Part shown: one piece after another, positions 25,312 to 40,300 of the stretch
Layout: each line of letters begins with the position of its first letter
How positions within the stretch are numbered: position 1 is the stretch's first letter
Assembly (NCBI RefSeq): GCF_901709675.1
Contig: NC_051107.1
Location: forward strand, 1,291,001-1,355,000
Direction: 5' to 3'
DNA from: Syngnathus acus
Lineage: Eukaryota > Chordata > Actinopteri > Syngnathiformes > Syngnathidae
Length of the DNA stretch: 64,000 bases
Made by a program: the position numbers and the translations under genes
Notes under the pieces: generated by a model
Told to the model about the DNA's origin: nothing
Database searches by the model: none
Seen by the model: the letters and a program-made list of their open reading frames with translations, nothing else

Positions 25312-28300
25312 CTCGCACTGCCAGCCAAAGTGAAGTTTGACGTCTATTCTCGTCAATGGCAGCGAATTAATTAATCTATTAATAGTAAAGCAATAATTTA
25401 ATCAAATGATTTAATTGAAAAACGGTTTAATATTTTTTATTTACAATACATAAAAACAAATTGAGATAAAGAATACAAAACAAAATTAAACTTTCTTTTC
25501 TAATGATAATTTAATGAACTGCTTTTAAGAGGAAATGAATATTTAAACAATAAATTTAATTCTGTTAATTTGCTGAATTAATATGAGATGAGATTTTTTG
25601 TTTTCAGTATGTACAAATCAAGAAATAAGTACATTTATTCATAGCAAACACACAACGTTTGGAAGTTTTGGTCGTGACACCGCAAAGGGCGAGATCATCT
25701 TGCAAGACGGTCACTGAGCATCATTTTTTTTCTAACGATAATTTAATGAACTGCTTTTAAGAGGAAATGAATACATTTAAACAATAAAATTTAATTCTGT
25801 TAATTTGATGAATTAATATGAGATGAGATTTTTTGTTTTCAGTATGTACAAATCAAGAAATCAATACATTTATTCACAGCAAACACACAAAATTTGGAAG
25901 TTTTGGTCAAGTGACTTTTCTGTCACAGCAAAGGGTGAGATCATCTTGCAAGATGTTCGCTGAGCATCTTTTTATGTTTGGGCCTTCCTCATGTAAATGT
26001 TCAGTAGGCCGGATTAAAGATTCGATAGTATTTGTCCCAGAGGTCATATTTTCCCCACCTCTGGATTATTTAGGCTGAGAATGTTGGGATGCAAAGCGCT
26101 CACCTTCCAGGATCTTCCCCGTTTGTTCCGCGGCTCCACCAGGTAGAATTTTAGCAACATAGGCGCCGATCTCTCCGTTACCACCAGGCACCTCTTTTCC
26201 ACCGACAACACGGATACCAAGTCCGTTCCCTGGCAAACACAAAAGATATCACAAAACCTCTCTTAAATGATCCATGTGTTAATTACATAATGCTGAGTGT
26301 GCAGCCCTGTGCCATTTGGAGAACGGCAATGGCTGCCGGGCGTGGAGGCGATCCAAACGGAAAGCGACGCCAAGAAACTGAATGTCTGCTTCACGTTTTA
26401 AGCGAACTGACAAAGGATAATCACGGGCGAAAATGCTTGCCAGTTTGTTTCAAAGATGGGAGTCCAAAAAAGCCATGTGGTGCATTTGTCAAACTGATCC
26501 CAACCTGGTTCCGGTTTGAGGATCATTCAGACTGCAAAACAAAACGGGCCAAGATATTAACTTAGCCCACGGCTCCCTTGGGTAGCATTTGAAATTAATA
26601 TACTGTAATTTTAAGAGCCAGCAACCCTCGCCATATTGAAAATGGTTTAATAATCACCAATTAGTTTTTCCTATTCTTGCTAATTAACTTACGTGGGTAA
26701 GAATGTTTACCTAATAAAAGTTTTATTGTATCTTTTGGTTAATTGATATTAATTTTATATCAATTTATTGTGATTTTAAAAAAGATATCATACAGTTAAA
26801 ATGTGTAAAACTGAATTAGATTTGTCGAGGTGTTTTATTCTGCCACTAGATAGCAATCCTGTTTCATGTTGGACAGTACATTTTTCTTTTTCAAATTAAA
26901 AGCAAATTGCACCGTGAAGCAATTTGTGGACTTTCATTAAGTCGAACTATTTTACCTGACACACTGCGGTCTTTCGGATCTCTCTTCAGCTTGACCCTGA
27001 GGTGAGGGAAGGGGTAGTACGGACCTTTACCCTGTGGCCCACACATAAATAAAATCAGTTATACAGATTCAAAGGTACAACTGGCTGTTTTTTTTTTTTT
27101 TTTTTTTTTCAGGGGGTGTCACCTGTCTCTTGTCATGTCCGTTTTCCGGCCGTCCATCTCTGGGTTTGTCGAACCAGTCGGTCTCCTCCCGTCTTAGGTG
27201 GTAAGCTTCAGCGACAAAAAAATAAAGGTACTCTAAGAACATCACACCAGTAAGGATTTCTTCAAATAAATGCATGCTATTTATGGGAAGGTAACATCAG
27301 CTTGTGAATGGCAATACAAGAGGCCGGCGTCCATGTTGAATTATTCATGTTTTATGTTAAAAAGGGTGAAAAGCGATGAAGGGTGTTTTTTTTTTTTTTT
27401 CTCTCCTACTGTTATTACAAAATGGAGTAGAGGAATGAAGTTTGACAGCGACAGTATGGTTATTTAGGAGAATGCAGTGTTTTTTAAACCTCCATGACTG
27501 TAAATGTTGGGTTTGTATCATTAATTTTTTTTCTTTCCGTTTTAAATAAAAATATATGCATGTGCTAAGAAATACATTTTAAATCTTCCCAACATTTAAT
27601 CATCAAATGTGAATGATTGTGCAGTTGTCGTGTGGGTTAGTTAATGTTATGCTTATATGTCGTGAACTAATACTCTACCATTGGCTGAATGGTCTCGGTT
27701 CAAAGGCATCAGGGAATCACTTAGGGCTGCAATCAAGGCAAACGAGTTTACACGGCAAAATGGCGGAATCCATAGCAAACGTCCTTATGATGAAGTCAAG
27801 AAGACTCAAACCTGAGAGCATTAGTGTTTTTAAGCTAACACACATAGTCTGCTTTGAGCTAAGCAGACTTTCAAAAGAATATTCTTAATGTAGAAGACAT
27901 ACAAAAAAATACATGTTTTAGTATTTCCCCCAATACATTTTTACCAATTTAAACCTACTAAAAATAAAACTTGTCAAATAAAATAAAAATAATTAAAAAC
28001 ACTATAGAGGCTGATAAAACTTCAAAAAGTACACAAAGCAGAAAAATATGCATGCAAGTATTGACAATGATACATGCAGAAATTAAAGTTTTATATTTAT
28101 TAGTGCTTCAAAGAGACATGCATTTCAAACACGCACACAAAATCCAGCACATTTATCTAACAACTCTAATGCTTCTATTTATTTTTCTCTCAAAAGTGTT
28201 ACCTGCTAGGTGGACTGTTTTATAAAGTCTATGTTGACTAAATTCTATCAACGGCTTTGTATTCAAACTCCAAGAATGTAAATTAAACCAATAGTGACGC

Positions 28301-31300
28301 ATTTCTAAGATGGAGGAGGCACTTGCCAGTTCACTGAAGGGTAACGAAATGCTGCGGGATTAACTCAGAGGGACGATGAAAATATTCCTACACTGTCCAA
28401 CATTTTATTTCAAAGTGTCAAAAAGACAAAAATGAGTATACATCTACAAAATGTCCATTAGTTCGTTCCCTATTTGAGGAGAACACCGCCCACACAGTCA
28501 CACAAAGTTATGCCAACACATTACATAATATCGGAAGCACAGACAGAAGCACGGGCATGCAGAAGGCCGCATGCCTTCGATGACAGAGAACAAGATGTGC
28601 GACATTTTGATAAGAGTGACACCACAAAGAAGAAGCAACAAATACATGCAGATCTTCACGAGACCTCCACATAGTGGCAGCCAAGGCATGCGAGAGGAAA
28701 TCAGACAGGAACAGAAAAACAATGGTTCTGTTTTTTACCTTCGCTATCTGACATGGTACCCTGAAGGTCATCCATCAGGACATAAGTCCTACCCCTGCTC
28801 GGTTCCTCCCTGATGTGTTGCTGCTGCGAGTCCTGCAAGGAAAGGCAGGAACCAAACTGGTCCCGGGAGTCGGCTGAGATGGGCGGCAGAGGTCCTGCCG
28901 AGGCGCGGGCCATGCCCATCGGCTCCCCGACGGGGCTCAACGGACTTTCTTCCTCGGAGTTCTGAGCCACGATGGGGATTCTGCCACGGCCACTTTGCAC
29001 AAGGGGGAGGCTGGTGGGTTTAGTACGACCAGAGGGGGTTTGGAAGCTGTCCGTAGAGGCTTCGCCGTCCCCTTTGAGTCTCAACGAGGAGCTAGAAGGG
29101 TCTCTTTTGATGGACAGGTCTAAACCATAGCAAGATGTAGGCCTGGATGACGGTCTTGAGCGACTGCCACTCGGGTAAGCAGAGTCCAGTCCCAAACTCT
29201 GGCCCAGGTTTAGCGAACCAGCCAAGTTGGCCCCCAAGGTGGACCCCAAGTATTTTTGCTGCTCTGCAATATTCTTACGGAGACCAAAGGTAATCTCATC
29301 CTGCATGAGTCGACTGGATCTTGGGGATCCACCTGTAGACCCCAGGTAGCTCGTATAGTCCACATCCAAACCTCTGCTTTCTGTAATTGAGGAATACTTG
29401 GAGGAGATTTTAGGTTCAAGTAATGGAGTCTTGTGTTTTTGATAAAGCACTGATGCTGGGAGTTGTTTTGCTGCCTGCTTCTCCAGAGTCAGCCGACTCA
29501 TGCTGTACTTGTCTGTCTTTGGATAGTGCCTTTGGGAATAACTGGAGATGCTGGAGTTCGGGGTATAGTAGTGCTGAGAGAGGCCTGTCAGAGGGTCTAA
29601 GCTTTCCGTCCCACCGGTGCTTCTCCTGAACTCCTGCTTGAGCTGCTGCTTCAAGAGCTTCAGTTCGTAAGGTTCTTCCATTGGATCTTCTTCATCGGGA
29701 GTTTTACCGTAAGTATGCAGTCTGGAGGTGGATCCAAGATAGTCAGTTGATCCTAGATCAGCAGCGCTGCGTTGGAGAAGCTTTTCGGCTTTGGCCAGCT
29801 CTCTTTCGGCAAGACTGTAAGAGGACGACATTCCAGAGGAGCTCTTAGCGAGTTCGGCCGCATCTTCCAAGAGCAGGTAACTCCGAGGTGTGTGGTGATC
29901 GATATCCGAGTAGTAGGGATCGGCGACGGCGGACATGGGACTACCTGCCATACTTCCCACATCCAAAGCTCTGAGATCAAGGTGGTTGCCATATTTGTCA
30001 TATTTGACGCCGAGGTAGGGCGACGATGTGGGATCAGGTTGGCGATTAATGACATCATACTTGGTGGCATCTAGTTCGGAGAGAAGAGCGGCTTGCCTGG
30101 CAGCTTTCTGCTGCAACAGGAGCATCTGCTGGTAACTTTGCTGTTGGGAGCTGGTGAGCGAGGGCACAGACGAGTACAAAGAATGTGACTGGTAAGACTG
30201 GGGGGTCTGATAGAGGGACTGCTGGTATTGACTTTGAGGGTACTGGTACTGCGAGTATTTTCCATATTCATGTTTGGTTTGAGGTGGGACGAAGTCATCC
30301 AATTCTGACTGAGGAGCTGTCCTGGGACGTTCCAGACCGTGGCTTTCAATTTCCTCGTCCTCACCGTCACCATGGTCGCCTCTGGTCTCTCGGATATTGC
30401 TAACCTCACTGTCTGACATATAATCTCTGTCTTCAGCCACTCCCTGCAAATACGCTCGTTCTCTCTTCTCCCGCTCTTTCAGAAGGGCGCCTTTCCTCCG
30501 ATTAATCCCCATCTCCAAGTACCTCAGCTTGGCGTCAATTTCCTTCTCCTCTTCGTCAAGCTCCGCCTGCCTTTTGCGCAGTTTGGATGACTCCCGTTCC
30601 ACCAAATCGAGCTCGCGATCTATGTCTTGAAGGATTTTGGCACGCGCCATGTTTGAATTACGGCACATTCTCCGCCGAGCAGAACCGGTGCTATAGGCTG
30701 TCTGGCCACTGGTGGAGGACTCCTCTTCTGATGGGGGATTTGGCAGAGTCCTCTTGACCTTCTTTTGAGTGCCAGTAGGTGTTCCACCAGAGCCCTTCCC
30801 CTGCAAAACAAAAAAGCAGGCACAACGATCTTACATCACATTAATGCAAGATGTTGGAGGTGAAGATATTCGTTTGATGGCGTGGGAAGATAGCAGAAGT
30901 TTGGGGGCATTCCAGATTAAAATACAAGGAGACCACCGTGGCACGTAATCACTGTAAAACGGACTTTGCTCTCTGACAAAGATCCCCAATGCCTAAAACA
31001 CGTTAAAAATTAACGGATCAAGTTAATGTACATTGCACAATGTCAATTTAATAAATAGGAACTGTTAATTTGTATAATAAAGAAACAAATCGGTCATTTG
31101 TTATTAAGTCACTTATTTTTTTAGTCATAATTGCTCTGAAATCAAGCAAAAATATTTTTCGTCTATAAATTTGATTATTCTATAGACTTTTCAGTAGAAT
31201 ACTAAATATAGTAGAATACTAGAATACTAAAATATTCAATAGATGCAGCCTTACAACTCCCTGGTTATATTTCATGTATCATAAATCATATTTTTATTGT

Positions 31301-34300
31301 TTAAACCCTTGCATCTGTTCCCAGAGAGTAACCCGCAAAAAAAATATATTCAAAATTACAAAGTTTCTCCTCGGTAATTAATTCACATGGGAGATTTCAC
31401 TGAATATATTCCTGCAAGCTCAGCATATTCTTTATGCACTTTATGTATGAGATAGTCAACGATGCGGTACCCAAGCATAGATCTGACTTTCAAACCAAAT
31501 GTAAGCCGGGGGAAAAAAAAAAAAAGATGTTTGGCGCGACAGCTGTGGCTTGTAACATTTATTTATTACATCAGAAATGCTAACTAGCATTTCTTCAGAA
31601 ATGCTAAATGCTAACTAGCATTGCTTTAGAAAAAAAAAAAGAAAGAAAAGTGTACTCACGGTATCGCCATACTGGGTTCCAGATGTTGCCCTTTCTTCTC
31701 CATTTGGACTAATAGATTTGGGGTCAGACATGGATCTCTGCATGGATTTTGTTCCTCGGGGACTTCCGGGATCTGGGCTTCCCCTGAGCTTTTGAGGGCT
31801 TTTATCACCCAGTGACTTATCATAAGATACAAATTCGAGTGATTTACTTGGAGAAATACACGGCGACAAGGGAGAATAGAGCACGTTAGGAGATTTAGGG
31901 GACGTTTGAAGCGTGGAGGATTCAGCTTTGAGGTGCGGAGACAAACCCATCTCCAAAGGCGTGGGTCGTTTCTTTGGCGAGGTTCTTTCCGAGTCAGACA
32001 GTTCCATTCTCGTGTCCATCCTGATGTTTCCGTCTGTATCCGTTTGGATAGAAATCTCAGTGTGCGCTTGTAGAGACATGTCGGCGTGCCCTCCCCTGTC
32101 GCCTCGTGCAGTCCGTGGTCGGTTCTGCCGGCTTCTCTGCGCCTCCCACTCGTCTTGATCTTCATCATCTGTTTGCACGCAGCTGTCGACGCTCTTTTTG
32201 GCACTTTTCTTTTTCCTCCCCGCTGTGTACGCTTTACTGACAGTCTCGTCCTCTTCGTCTGTTTGGCAACCACTATCTGTGATCTTTCGTGACAGCACGG
32301 TGCCATCGGGGCCCAAAACGATGGCCTCTTGGATGCCATTCCCGAGGACCTCGCCACCTGGATACATCTGACGAAGTTTTTGCTCTTCCAGCTGCATTCG
32401 GAGTTGCTCTTGGAGTCTTTGAATTTGCTCAAGCTGCTGTTGTTGCTGAGCGTAGGTTTCCTTTTGCATCATGAGGTGAGCTTGCCTTTCCTCTTCCTGC
32501 TGGGTCAAAATGTGCTGCTTCATGACCTGTAGCTCTTCCAATTCCTTCTGTACCAGCAGTTGCTCTTGCTCACGAAAACGTTGAATCTCCTGACGCTCCC
32601 ATTCCAGCTCCTCGGCGAGACGCTGCTGTTTGAGTTTTTCCATCTCAAGCCTTTCGCGCTCCGCCTGATACTGGCCATCCCCTGGGACCATAGGTGACGA
32701 AAGAGCCTCCAGGGATGCTGCTATTGCCTCAAGGGATTCATCCGTGTAGTCAAGAGATAAAGAAGTGGTCGATGTGGTGACGGCATTACCAGACCCGTCC
32801 TCCTTGGATATCTCCAGGTTGAGAGGAACGTCAGCTTGCTCATCTGCCGTCGTAATCGAAACGGTAGACAGGAAACTGTGGGATCGCGTCAGTGGCAAAT
32901 TCTGGATTTCCGACAATGACGGCATGGTGTCACTTGTATGCATACTTGACTGCGTGTTGTATGATGTACAAAAAATTGATCCGGGTTGGGTTGTTATTGC
33001 ATATGTAGATGGAATTGGTGCAGCGACTGAGGAATAAACCACGCCATTGGAGGACCTCAGCACACTACTCGTACCAAAGAGAGTACCAACACCACTTGTG
33101 ACTCTTGCTTGGCAATAAGGGGGGATTGTTGTTCCCGCGTGTGCCCCTTTTTTGGAGTAGTCCACCGCGTCTCCTGTTCAGAAAAAAAAAATCAGTTGAG
33201 CTCATATGATCCAGTTGATAAAGTAAATGTAAGTGCATCAATGCCATTCCTTACCCAAATTATAAAGTGATGGAAAAAAGGGGACACAAAAATCCAAAGT
33301 ATAAACAAGACGTACAGCATGCAGGCACAAAAAAATCACAACAAAATAAAAAAATAAAAATCACTTCCATGCAAAAAAAAACAAAAAAACGAACATGCTA
33401 GCCTTGGATGAGAGGTAGCATTTCAAAATGGCATTTAAGCGACAGGTCTGCAATGTCACTGCACTGACCTGCATCGGAAATCTTTGCGGAAGAAAGATCT
33501 ACGGCACCGTCTGTGGTGCCAGTGAAATTATAGCTGTTCTTACTCTTGTAAAAAAATAGGCCGGCTTCTGCCAGGTTGGTGTCCGACATTGAGGGTTTGA
33601 TTCCGCCGAAGCCCCTCGCGCCGTATGACGATCGGCCGAATTGGTAATGGTCATCGCGATATCCAAAACGGTCTTCGGGCAGAGGAGTTGTGGGCTGCTG
33701 TGAAGTGCAGCTTCCTGCAAATGGGAGCTTGTAGACAACATCACAGCACACTGCTCTTTTCCCCGCAGTCAGATCGACTGGTTTGCCGTCATCCTCCGTG
33801 ATGACAGTTGTGAGAACCTCTGTCGAAATGGCGTCCATGGATACCAGAGTATTGAATGCTTTTGCCGTGCTCAGGTCAACAGCTCCTGCCACAGACGTTG
33901 TACTTGTCGTTAATCCGTTAGCAACGCAACCAGCGATGGTGCTGGGTGCCATGGTTACAGGTGGTGTTTGGAATGTTCCACCACCAGTTGAGCCAACTGT
34001 GAGATTTATGGGGATCTCGCCAGAGTGAGTGGGAAGCTGATAATCCACTGACCGGTATACAATTTGAGAGACGGGTTCAAATGCTTTATTTTTTGTTAGC
34101 TGGAGTGGGGTTGAAGATGTTTGAGAGGTTTCTAAACTGTCACATCTCTGGATTGTAGCAGAACACGTCACTATGGTGATGCTGTCAGTCATGATTGAGA
34201 AAGTGGAGGATTCAGAACTGAGGTTTACGACAGCTGACTGTACAGCACTGCTTTGGCGACTGACATCAGCTGCTAAAGGCTGTCTGGACTCCGGGCCAGC

Positions 34301-37300
34301 AGACAGATCCACTCCATTTATATGTGAGGCTGTCTCGGGCTTCATAGTCCTCAGATCCACCACCTCACAAGGCAAGGCTGCCTGTCCATTCTGGACAGGC
34401 AATTGGGTCTTTGGTTTCTCCAATGATACCGGGATACCAGTTGCCCTTGGAACTGGCACAGGTGGTGGCGTCCGTTCATGAACAACAGAGACGGTGGTTC
34501 TTTGGACCTCTGTGGTAACCACTTGAGAGATTAGATTCGGCAAGACCACGGGAGGGTCAGCGGAGGCCGACACGGCCTCGATGATGTGACACGAAGTCGA
34601 AACGTGTTTTTCCGGTCCGCATATCTCTTGGTTCTCGATGGATTCAGTCACTCTGGTGTAAGCCAGAGGTACCCTAGTTGTATGAGGTGGTGGTGACTGC
34701 TGATATGAATGTGGTTGAGCCTGTGATTGGTGATAACTAGCTTGATGGGTAGTTGATGCTGGGCCAGTATCAGAGGGGGCTTGAGTTGAAAGACTGTCTA
34801 CCGGAGAGCTTGGCTGAGACGGGAGCGTGATAACCACATACGTATCTCTGTTTCTTGCATATCTCGGAGAAGAAGGAGACTTTGGCGAGGGTTGAAAGAT
34901 CTTGCTCTCAGAAGGGCTAAGGTTCAAAGCAATTTCATTGGACTCTGTGGGAAGCACAGTAGGTCTTGGGGGATGCGAGGAATGAGCAGGGGAGGACGGC
35001 TGCGAGCAAGGCTTCGGTGCAATGGGTGGTTTGCCGCCATGTCTGTGGCTTTCGCCGATACCTGCCGGAATGCAGGGCTTTGGAGGAACGGGAGGCGGGA
35101 CATGAGGTTTGTATGTTGGCGTGACTGATTGTTTAGAAGTCGTGGTCACTGTCTCCGGCCTGACTGACACGGTTGAAATCTGAGGTGGGAGCGGAACTGG
35201 AGGTTTCCTGGGAAAGACTGTCGGTTTTTGTGGGGTCGGGGGAGGCAATGGTGATTCAAGGGGTGTATCTGCTTTTTCCTGAGAATTAGCCCTGCGCAAG
35301 ACACTTGGCTTCGGGGGGATTAGTGGGGCAGTTGAAACGATGCTCGGGGTACCATGTGCATACTGGGGGACAGTAGGCAAGATGGTAAAATTTGCAGTTA
35401 CAGGAGCAGATGTAATTGGAATTGCACTTGATAGGTCTACAATATCAGTCTGGCGTGATGTGACCGGGGGGAGTGTTTTCTGGTCTAAGGCGGAGGACGG
35501 AGATGTAGTTTCCACAGCTGATGTTGATTTGACCATTTCCTCCTCCTTTTTAATACTTTCTTCGTCGGAGGACAACTCTCCTGAGGAACACTGCGTGACT
35601 TGTAGGTCTGGGATTGGGTAGAGAGCCCTTCGAGATGAAGTGGTCTCTGTTTCTTGATCTTGCGGAGTCGGACTTGCTCCAGGACTCAAGACCTTTTTCA
35701 TGAGTTCCTGGTATGCACTTTCGGCATCTAACAATGGTTTTCCATCTTTTCCCAAAGTTACTGTCGCGACGTTGGGAATGGTATTCTCAGCGGGCTGTAA
35801 CACGATATCTGGGTTTGTACTTTCAGTTTTTTGTTGTATGTTTTGGTATTCCTGTTCGAGTTTCATAAATTCTTTCCTTTTCTTGATCATGTCTTCATAA
35901 ACTTCATCTGGGGATCTCAGTTTCTTGGGCTGGCTAGGAACGCTGATCTTTTCTGCCTCTCCAAGATCATCTGTTGAATTATCCATGACAGATGCATAAT
36001 CTTCAATAAGCATACTTCCATAAAGAGCCGCCTTTCCTGGATCGAACTCAACATTTTCAGCGGTAGGAGATTTAGACCTCAATATTATCTCCTCATATGC
36101 TTCATCAGCAGATCTGAGGGTTTTTTGCTGTGATTTGTCAATGTTTTTATCTTCTGTTGGAGAATGTAGGGCCACCGATACGGGAAGTTGATATGTTTTC
36201 TGAACCGCTGCAATCTTCGCAGCGTGAATTTCAAACCCTTCAGGATCTGAATCGATACTTGGGGAGAAATCAGAGCAGGATGATCGTCTGATTTCTTCCA
36301 TTTCTGCCTCTTGCCTAAGTTCTTCTGTGGGTGAGGCATCTTCAATCGGTGAAAGGTTACTTGGGGGCGTCATTGAACGGTCGCGCCTCCGCTGTCCTCG
36401 AACCTCTTCTTTGTCTCGCTTTGCCTTTTTACCGGCTCCTCGTTGCTTCTCCTGCTCCCTGAGTAGCTCCTCCTCTTCCCGCAACTCTTCCTCCTCTGAA
36501 GAGTCTTCTATCGTCGGCAGCATTTGTCCAGGTTGTCTGTGTTTAGCTTTTCTGTGCTGCTTGCTCTCGCTGGAACGAACGTGGCTGGGACTACTGTCGC
36601 TGTCTTCATCCAGTGAGGACAAGGACGTTGGCGATGTGCCTGGCGTAAAACTGGATGCGTGTAGACTGGATGACCCCTCCCCTTTTGAACGATCATCTGG
36701 TGAATCAGTCAAACATTCCATCTCGGGCTCGATGTCAACTTGAGTTACACACACGGGGCTGCTGGTTGTGTTCAGTTGCATGGTTTGAAATTTGCGAACG
36801 GCAGTACCTCTTTGACAATCGTCTTTGAGCTCTGGTGGATCAACTTTGACGACTTGAGCTTTCTCCAGAGAGATTTGAAGCTCTTCATCATCAGTGGGAC
36901 TTATGGAGTTTTTCTTGGATAACCGCTTGGCTTTTCCTGATGCACTCTTCTCTACAGACTTCTGTTCCATTTTTTTCCTCTCTTCTTGTCTGATCTTTTG
37001 CCGAATTAGATTCTCCTCATCGGATGGCGAGGCGTCCTCATTTTCGCTCATTTCTATGATCTGTTTGCGGATGAATTCCTCATCATCCCCTGACATGGGA
37101 CTCTCTTTGCTAAAACTTTCACTGCTATCATCCAGTGAGTCCATCCTGACGTCTAGCGGCACCAGTAGCTTTTTCTTTGTGCTACTTTTGTTCACATCTC
37201 TGTCGTCTTCCGAGCAGGGCGAGTCGGGAGAGAGGGGAAGCACCTCGAGTTTACGTCTGGTCTTTAGTGTGTCCGTTTGTTTCTCTTCATCACCCTTCAC

Positions 37301-40300
37301 TTGCGCTTCAAGAATGGGCAGGACTGTGCTTTCCAGCTTGGCCAGGTCTGAGGGGCTGGTAGGACTCCCCACCTTGGTGGCACTTTCAGGTTGTTTCAGT
37401 TCTTTCAGGGTCTCCAACTTCTCCACCTGTTGGATTTAATCACGATAATGGAATGAGTTTAGAAAAGTGCAGCCTTGACGTGTACCGTGTACAATACTAC
37501 CACACAGAACAACTACTGTAGTCTTTCCATTGACTAAGCTAAATATTGGTCACCTCAGGCTTTGTATCTTCACCAAACTGCTCGCCCTGAAGGTCAGGTG
37601 GGGGCTCGCTTTTCTCCTTCGAATTACCGTCGTCATTCATTTCTGTGGTCTGCTCACAAACTACAGCATTTGGGATTTGGGGTTCGGCTATGAGGGCTGA
37701 AGCTGCTACTCTAGACAGGTTGCTATTTTCAGAATTTGATATGAAAGTAGTTTCCTGGATGTTGTCTGTGTCAGGTAATGAGCCAAGCCTATTTTTGTTT
37801 GCCTCTTTTTCACAGTTGGAGTCTTTTTCCCCGTTGAATTTGTCGAGTTGCTGCTCCTCACTGCTCGATTTTGTGTCTACGGGGATCTCATGAGCCTCTG
37901 GGGTTATTTGTGTTTGATTCTGAACGTGCTCTTTGGGTTTGACTTTATCTTGCTCATCCGAATCTGCAACCACCATTTTGTCTGACTCTTGTTCTTTCTG
38001 CAAAATATTCATTGGTGGCTGCTGCTCCTCTTTTGGCATTACAATCTCAGATTCATCTAGAGCTTTTTTTGTCTCTGTTGACTTCTCAGGGGACGAGGCT
38101 GTTTGAACACGGTTCTCGTGAACAGGAGGTGGCTTATCAGTTGTTCCTGGGTCGGTCTGTTTAAGAATTACTTCACCGTGGCTGTCCCCGAGATTGTTTT
38201 TTGCACTTTCCAATTCCTTTTTATCAATTGCACAAATGTTTTCAGTTTCAATAGACGATTGTTCTAAAACTACCTCTGTCTCACTAAGAGGTTTCTGCTC
38301 TTCCTGTTCTTCAACAGGATTTATCGTGTCAGCTTTCACCTCCGAAACTCTATTTTCAAGAAATGTTCCCTCTTCAAAGCTAACACCATCACACTTTATC
38401 TCACCATCCATCTCTTTGTTTTCAATCGTTTGTCTTTCGACGGCCGTCACCTCAGGAGTGTTTTTTAGTGTTTCTAACTCTGCTGAATTTTCGCCACTAA
38501 CTTCAACAGATACTTCCTGATCAGCAGTTTTATCTGAACCGTTACTCAATGCTTTTTTAACCAATGTGTCATTTGATGGGAAAGGATTCGATTCTGTTAT
38601 ACCCGTAGTTTCTTGTGCTTTTTCTACAAGTTTGTGCTCCAACAAATCAGCCTGAGTTTTCTGCTCAAGAGTTGAGTCTGACTGATTTGTAACTGACGTC
38701 ACAGGGTGTTCTATGCATTTTGATGCATCTGACTGTATTTCAAGTTCTGGGCACTTAATTACAGGTTCTGGGCCCTTAATTTCAGGTATTGGTGGTATAT
38801 TTTCATCAACTTCAACAGAAGGATGAGAAGCATCCTCTTTGACTATACATGCCTCTTCTATTGGTTTAGTCATTACACCTTCAACCTCAGTTTTAGGAGT
38901 AGTTGTGCTGTCTACTGTCTGATTTGGTGCCTCTGTTGAATGTTCACTTCCTATTTCTTTGGTCATTGGGGATTCTGCTCCTGAATTAAATTGAGGAGTA
39001 ATTTCCTGTGTGACTGAGGCAGGTTCAGGCTGTAGTGAATGGATTTCACTTTCTATCAAGGGGGCTACACTCTCAGTAACAGTGCAATTTTTGTTTTTTT
39101 CTTCAACGGACACCTCATCAAAACCTGAGCGAACTACAGGGAGGTTTTCTACTACCTTTTCCTCAATTGACTCACTGACAATATGTGCTTGATGCTCATC
39201 TGACCCCGTCACTGTGTTGGCATCATTCAAGCTACCCTGCTGCAGCTGCTCAATTGCTGGTATTTCCTGTGCTATTTTGCCAGAGCTCTCTTGCTCTTGA
39301 ATTTCAACTACAATGGGAGCTGCACTTTCAGAGATGTTTTGAGAATGAACGACAAGTTCAGGAATGTGCTCGGTTGGTTGTGATTGATCAGAAGTACCAA
39401 CAGCATCATGTGATGTTGGTGCAGGTGTGGCCGCTACCTTGGTTTCGGGGGCGGATGGGGTTTGGTCTGCTGCTGCTGATTCTACGACAATGGGTTTACT
39501 ATCTACAGCAGCAGGGGTGGGGGTGGAGGAGGGAGCAGGAGCAGGCGCTGGCTTCTTCGGGGAAACCGTGTCGTCCAGCTGACTGGCTCGTTTCGTCTGG
39601 CAGTTGAGGCAAAGCCATTCGGTCTGAAATGAAAATGACAGAAATTTGATCATCGTCTATGAAACTCTACTCAAGATTCAAAGAAACATCAACCTCCTTT
39701 AAACCTACACAGTCATTTTCCACGGGTATTGACCTCAGCACCCACGGGAGCTCGTGACGACAGCAATGACACATGCGGAGCTTTGATAAGAAGCGTGACG
39801 AGTCATTCTATCTGCCCGGATCGGCACTGAATCGTTCCGAGTGCCAGACTATTTCAACTAAAACAAAGTACGGTGAAGGTCAATGCAGCTTAATCTAGAT
39901 GAAGGATCCGGTGTCGGTTTTACCTGTCCAAATTTAGATCGAAGCTGGCATGGAGACAGGAAGGGTGTGACTGATGGATGGAGGATGAGAAAAATATTTC
40001 ATATTTAAAATACTGCTTGGGAGCAAAAATGTGGGTGTCTCTACGTGCTCGATTTTACAATGCAGTTTTTATCTGCAGATCAATGGCCTTTGGGTTCAGA
40101 ACCATACAGGCCAAGAGGGAAGATAAAATTTTACATTGTCATCAACAACTCTCTCACACCATCACCGATGTCATCTTTATTGTGTCCTTACTGCAGTATC
40201 TCACTACCCACTCAATTCAGCTAAAATGAGCGTCTTAAAAAAACGCCATTGGCCAAAAAAGATCTTAACACTAATAAATGTGGTAAATTTATGGATGTGA

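Larger units (their letters stand above)
25147..26063. mobile_element. decayed hAT-like element, 917 bp
   Basis: The left end is CAGGGGTGAGCAAACTT; the reverse complement of the right end is CAGAGGTGGGGAAAATAT, a diverged inverted repeat of the CAGGGGTGGGCAAA type. No convincing 8-bp target duplication and no transposase frame. It contains the duplication at 25499-25968. Confidence 0.5.
23606..26103. other. pclo intron 10, splitting the PDZ domain
   Basis: 2.5 kb. Contains the hAT-like element at 25147-26063 with an internal tandem duplication, a 32-T run (25273-25304) and otherwise unremarkable AT-rich DNA. Confidence 0.7.

Noticed and set aside
36894-37439. 181-codon open frame on the plus strand
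   Set aside because: Antisense to pclo exon 5, Ser/Leu-rich because the sense strand is rich in Glu and Ser codons. No splice or family support.
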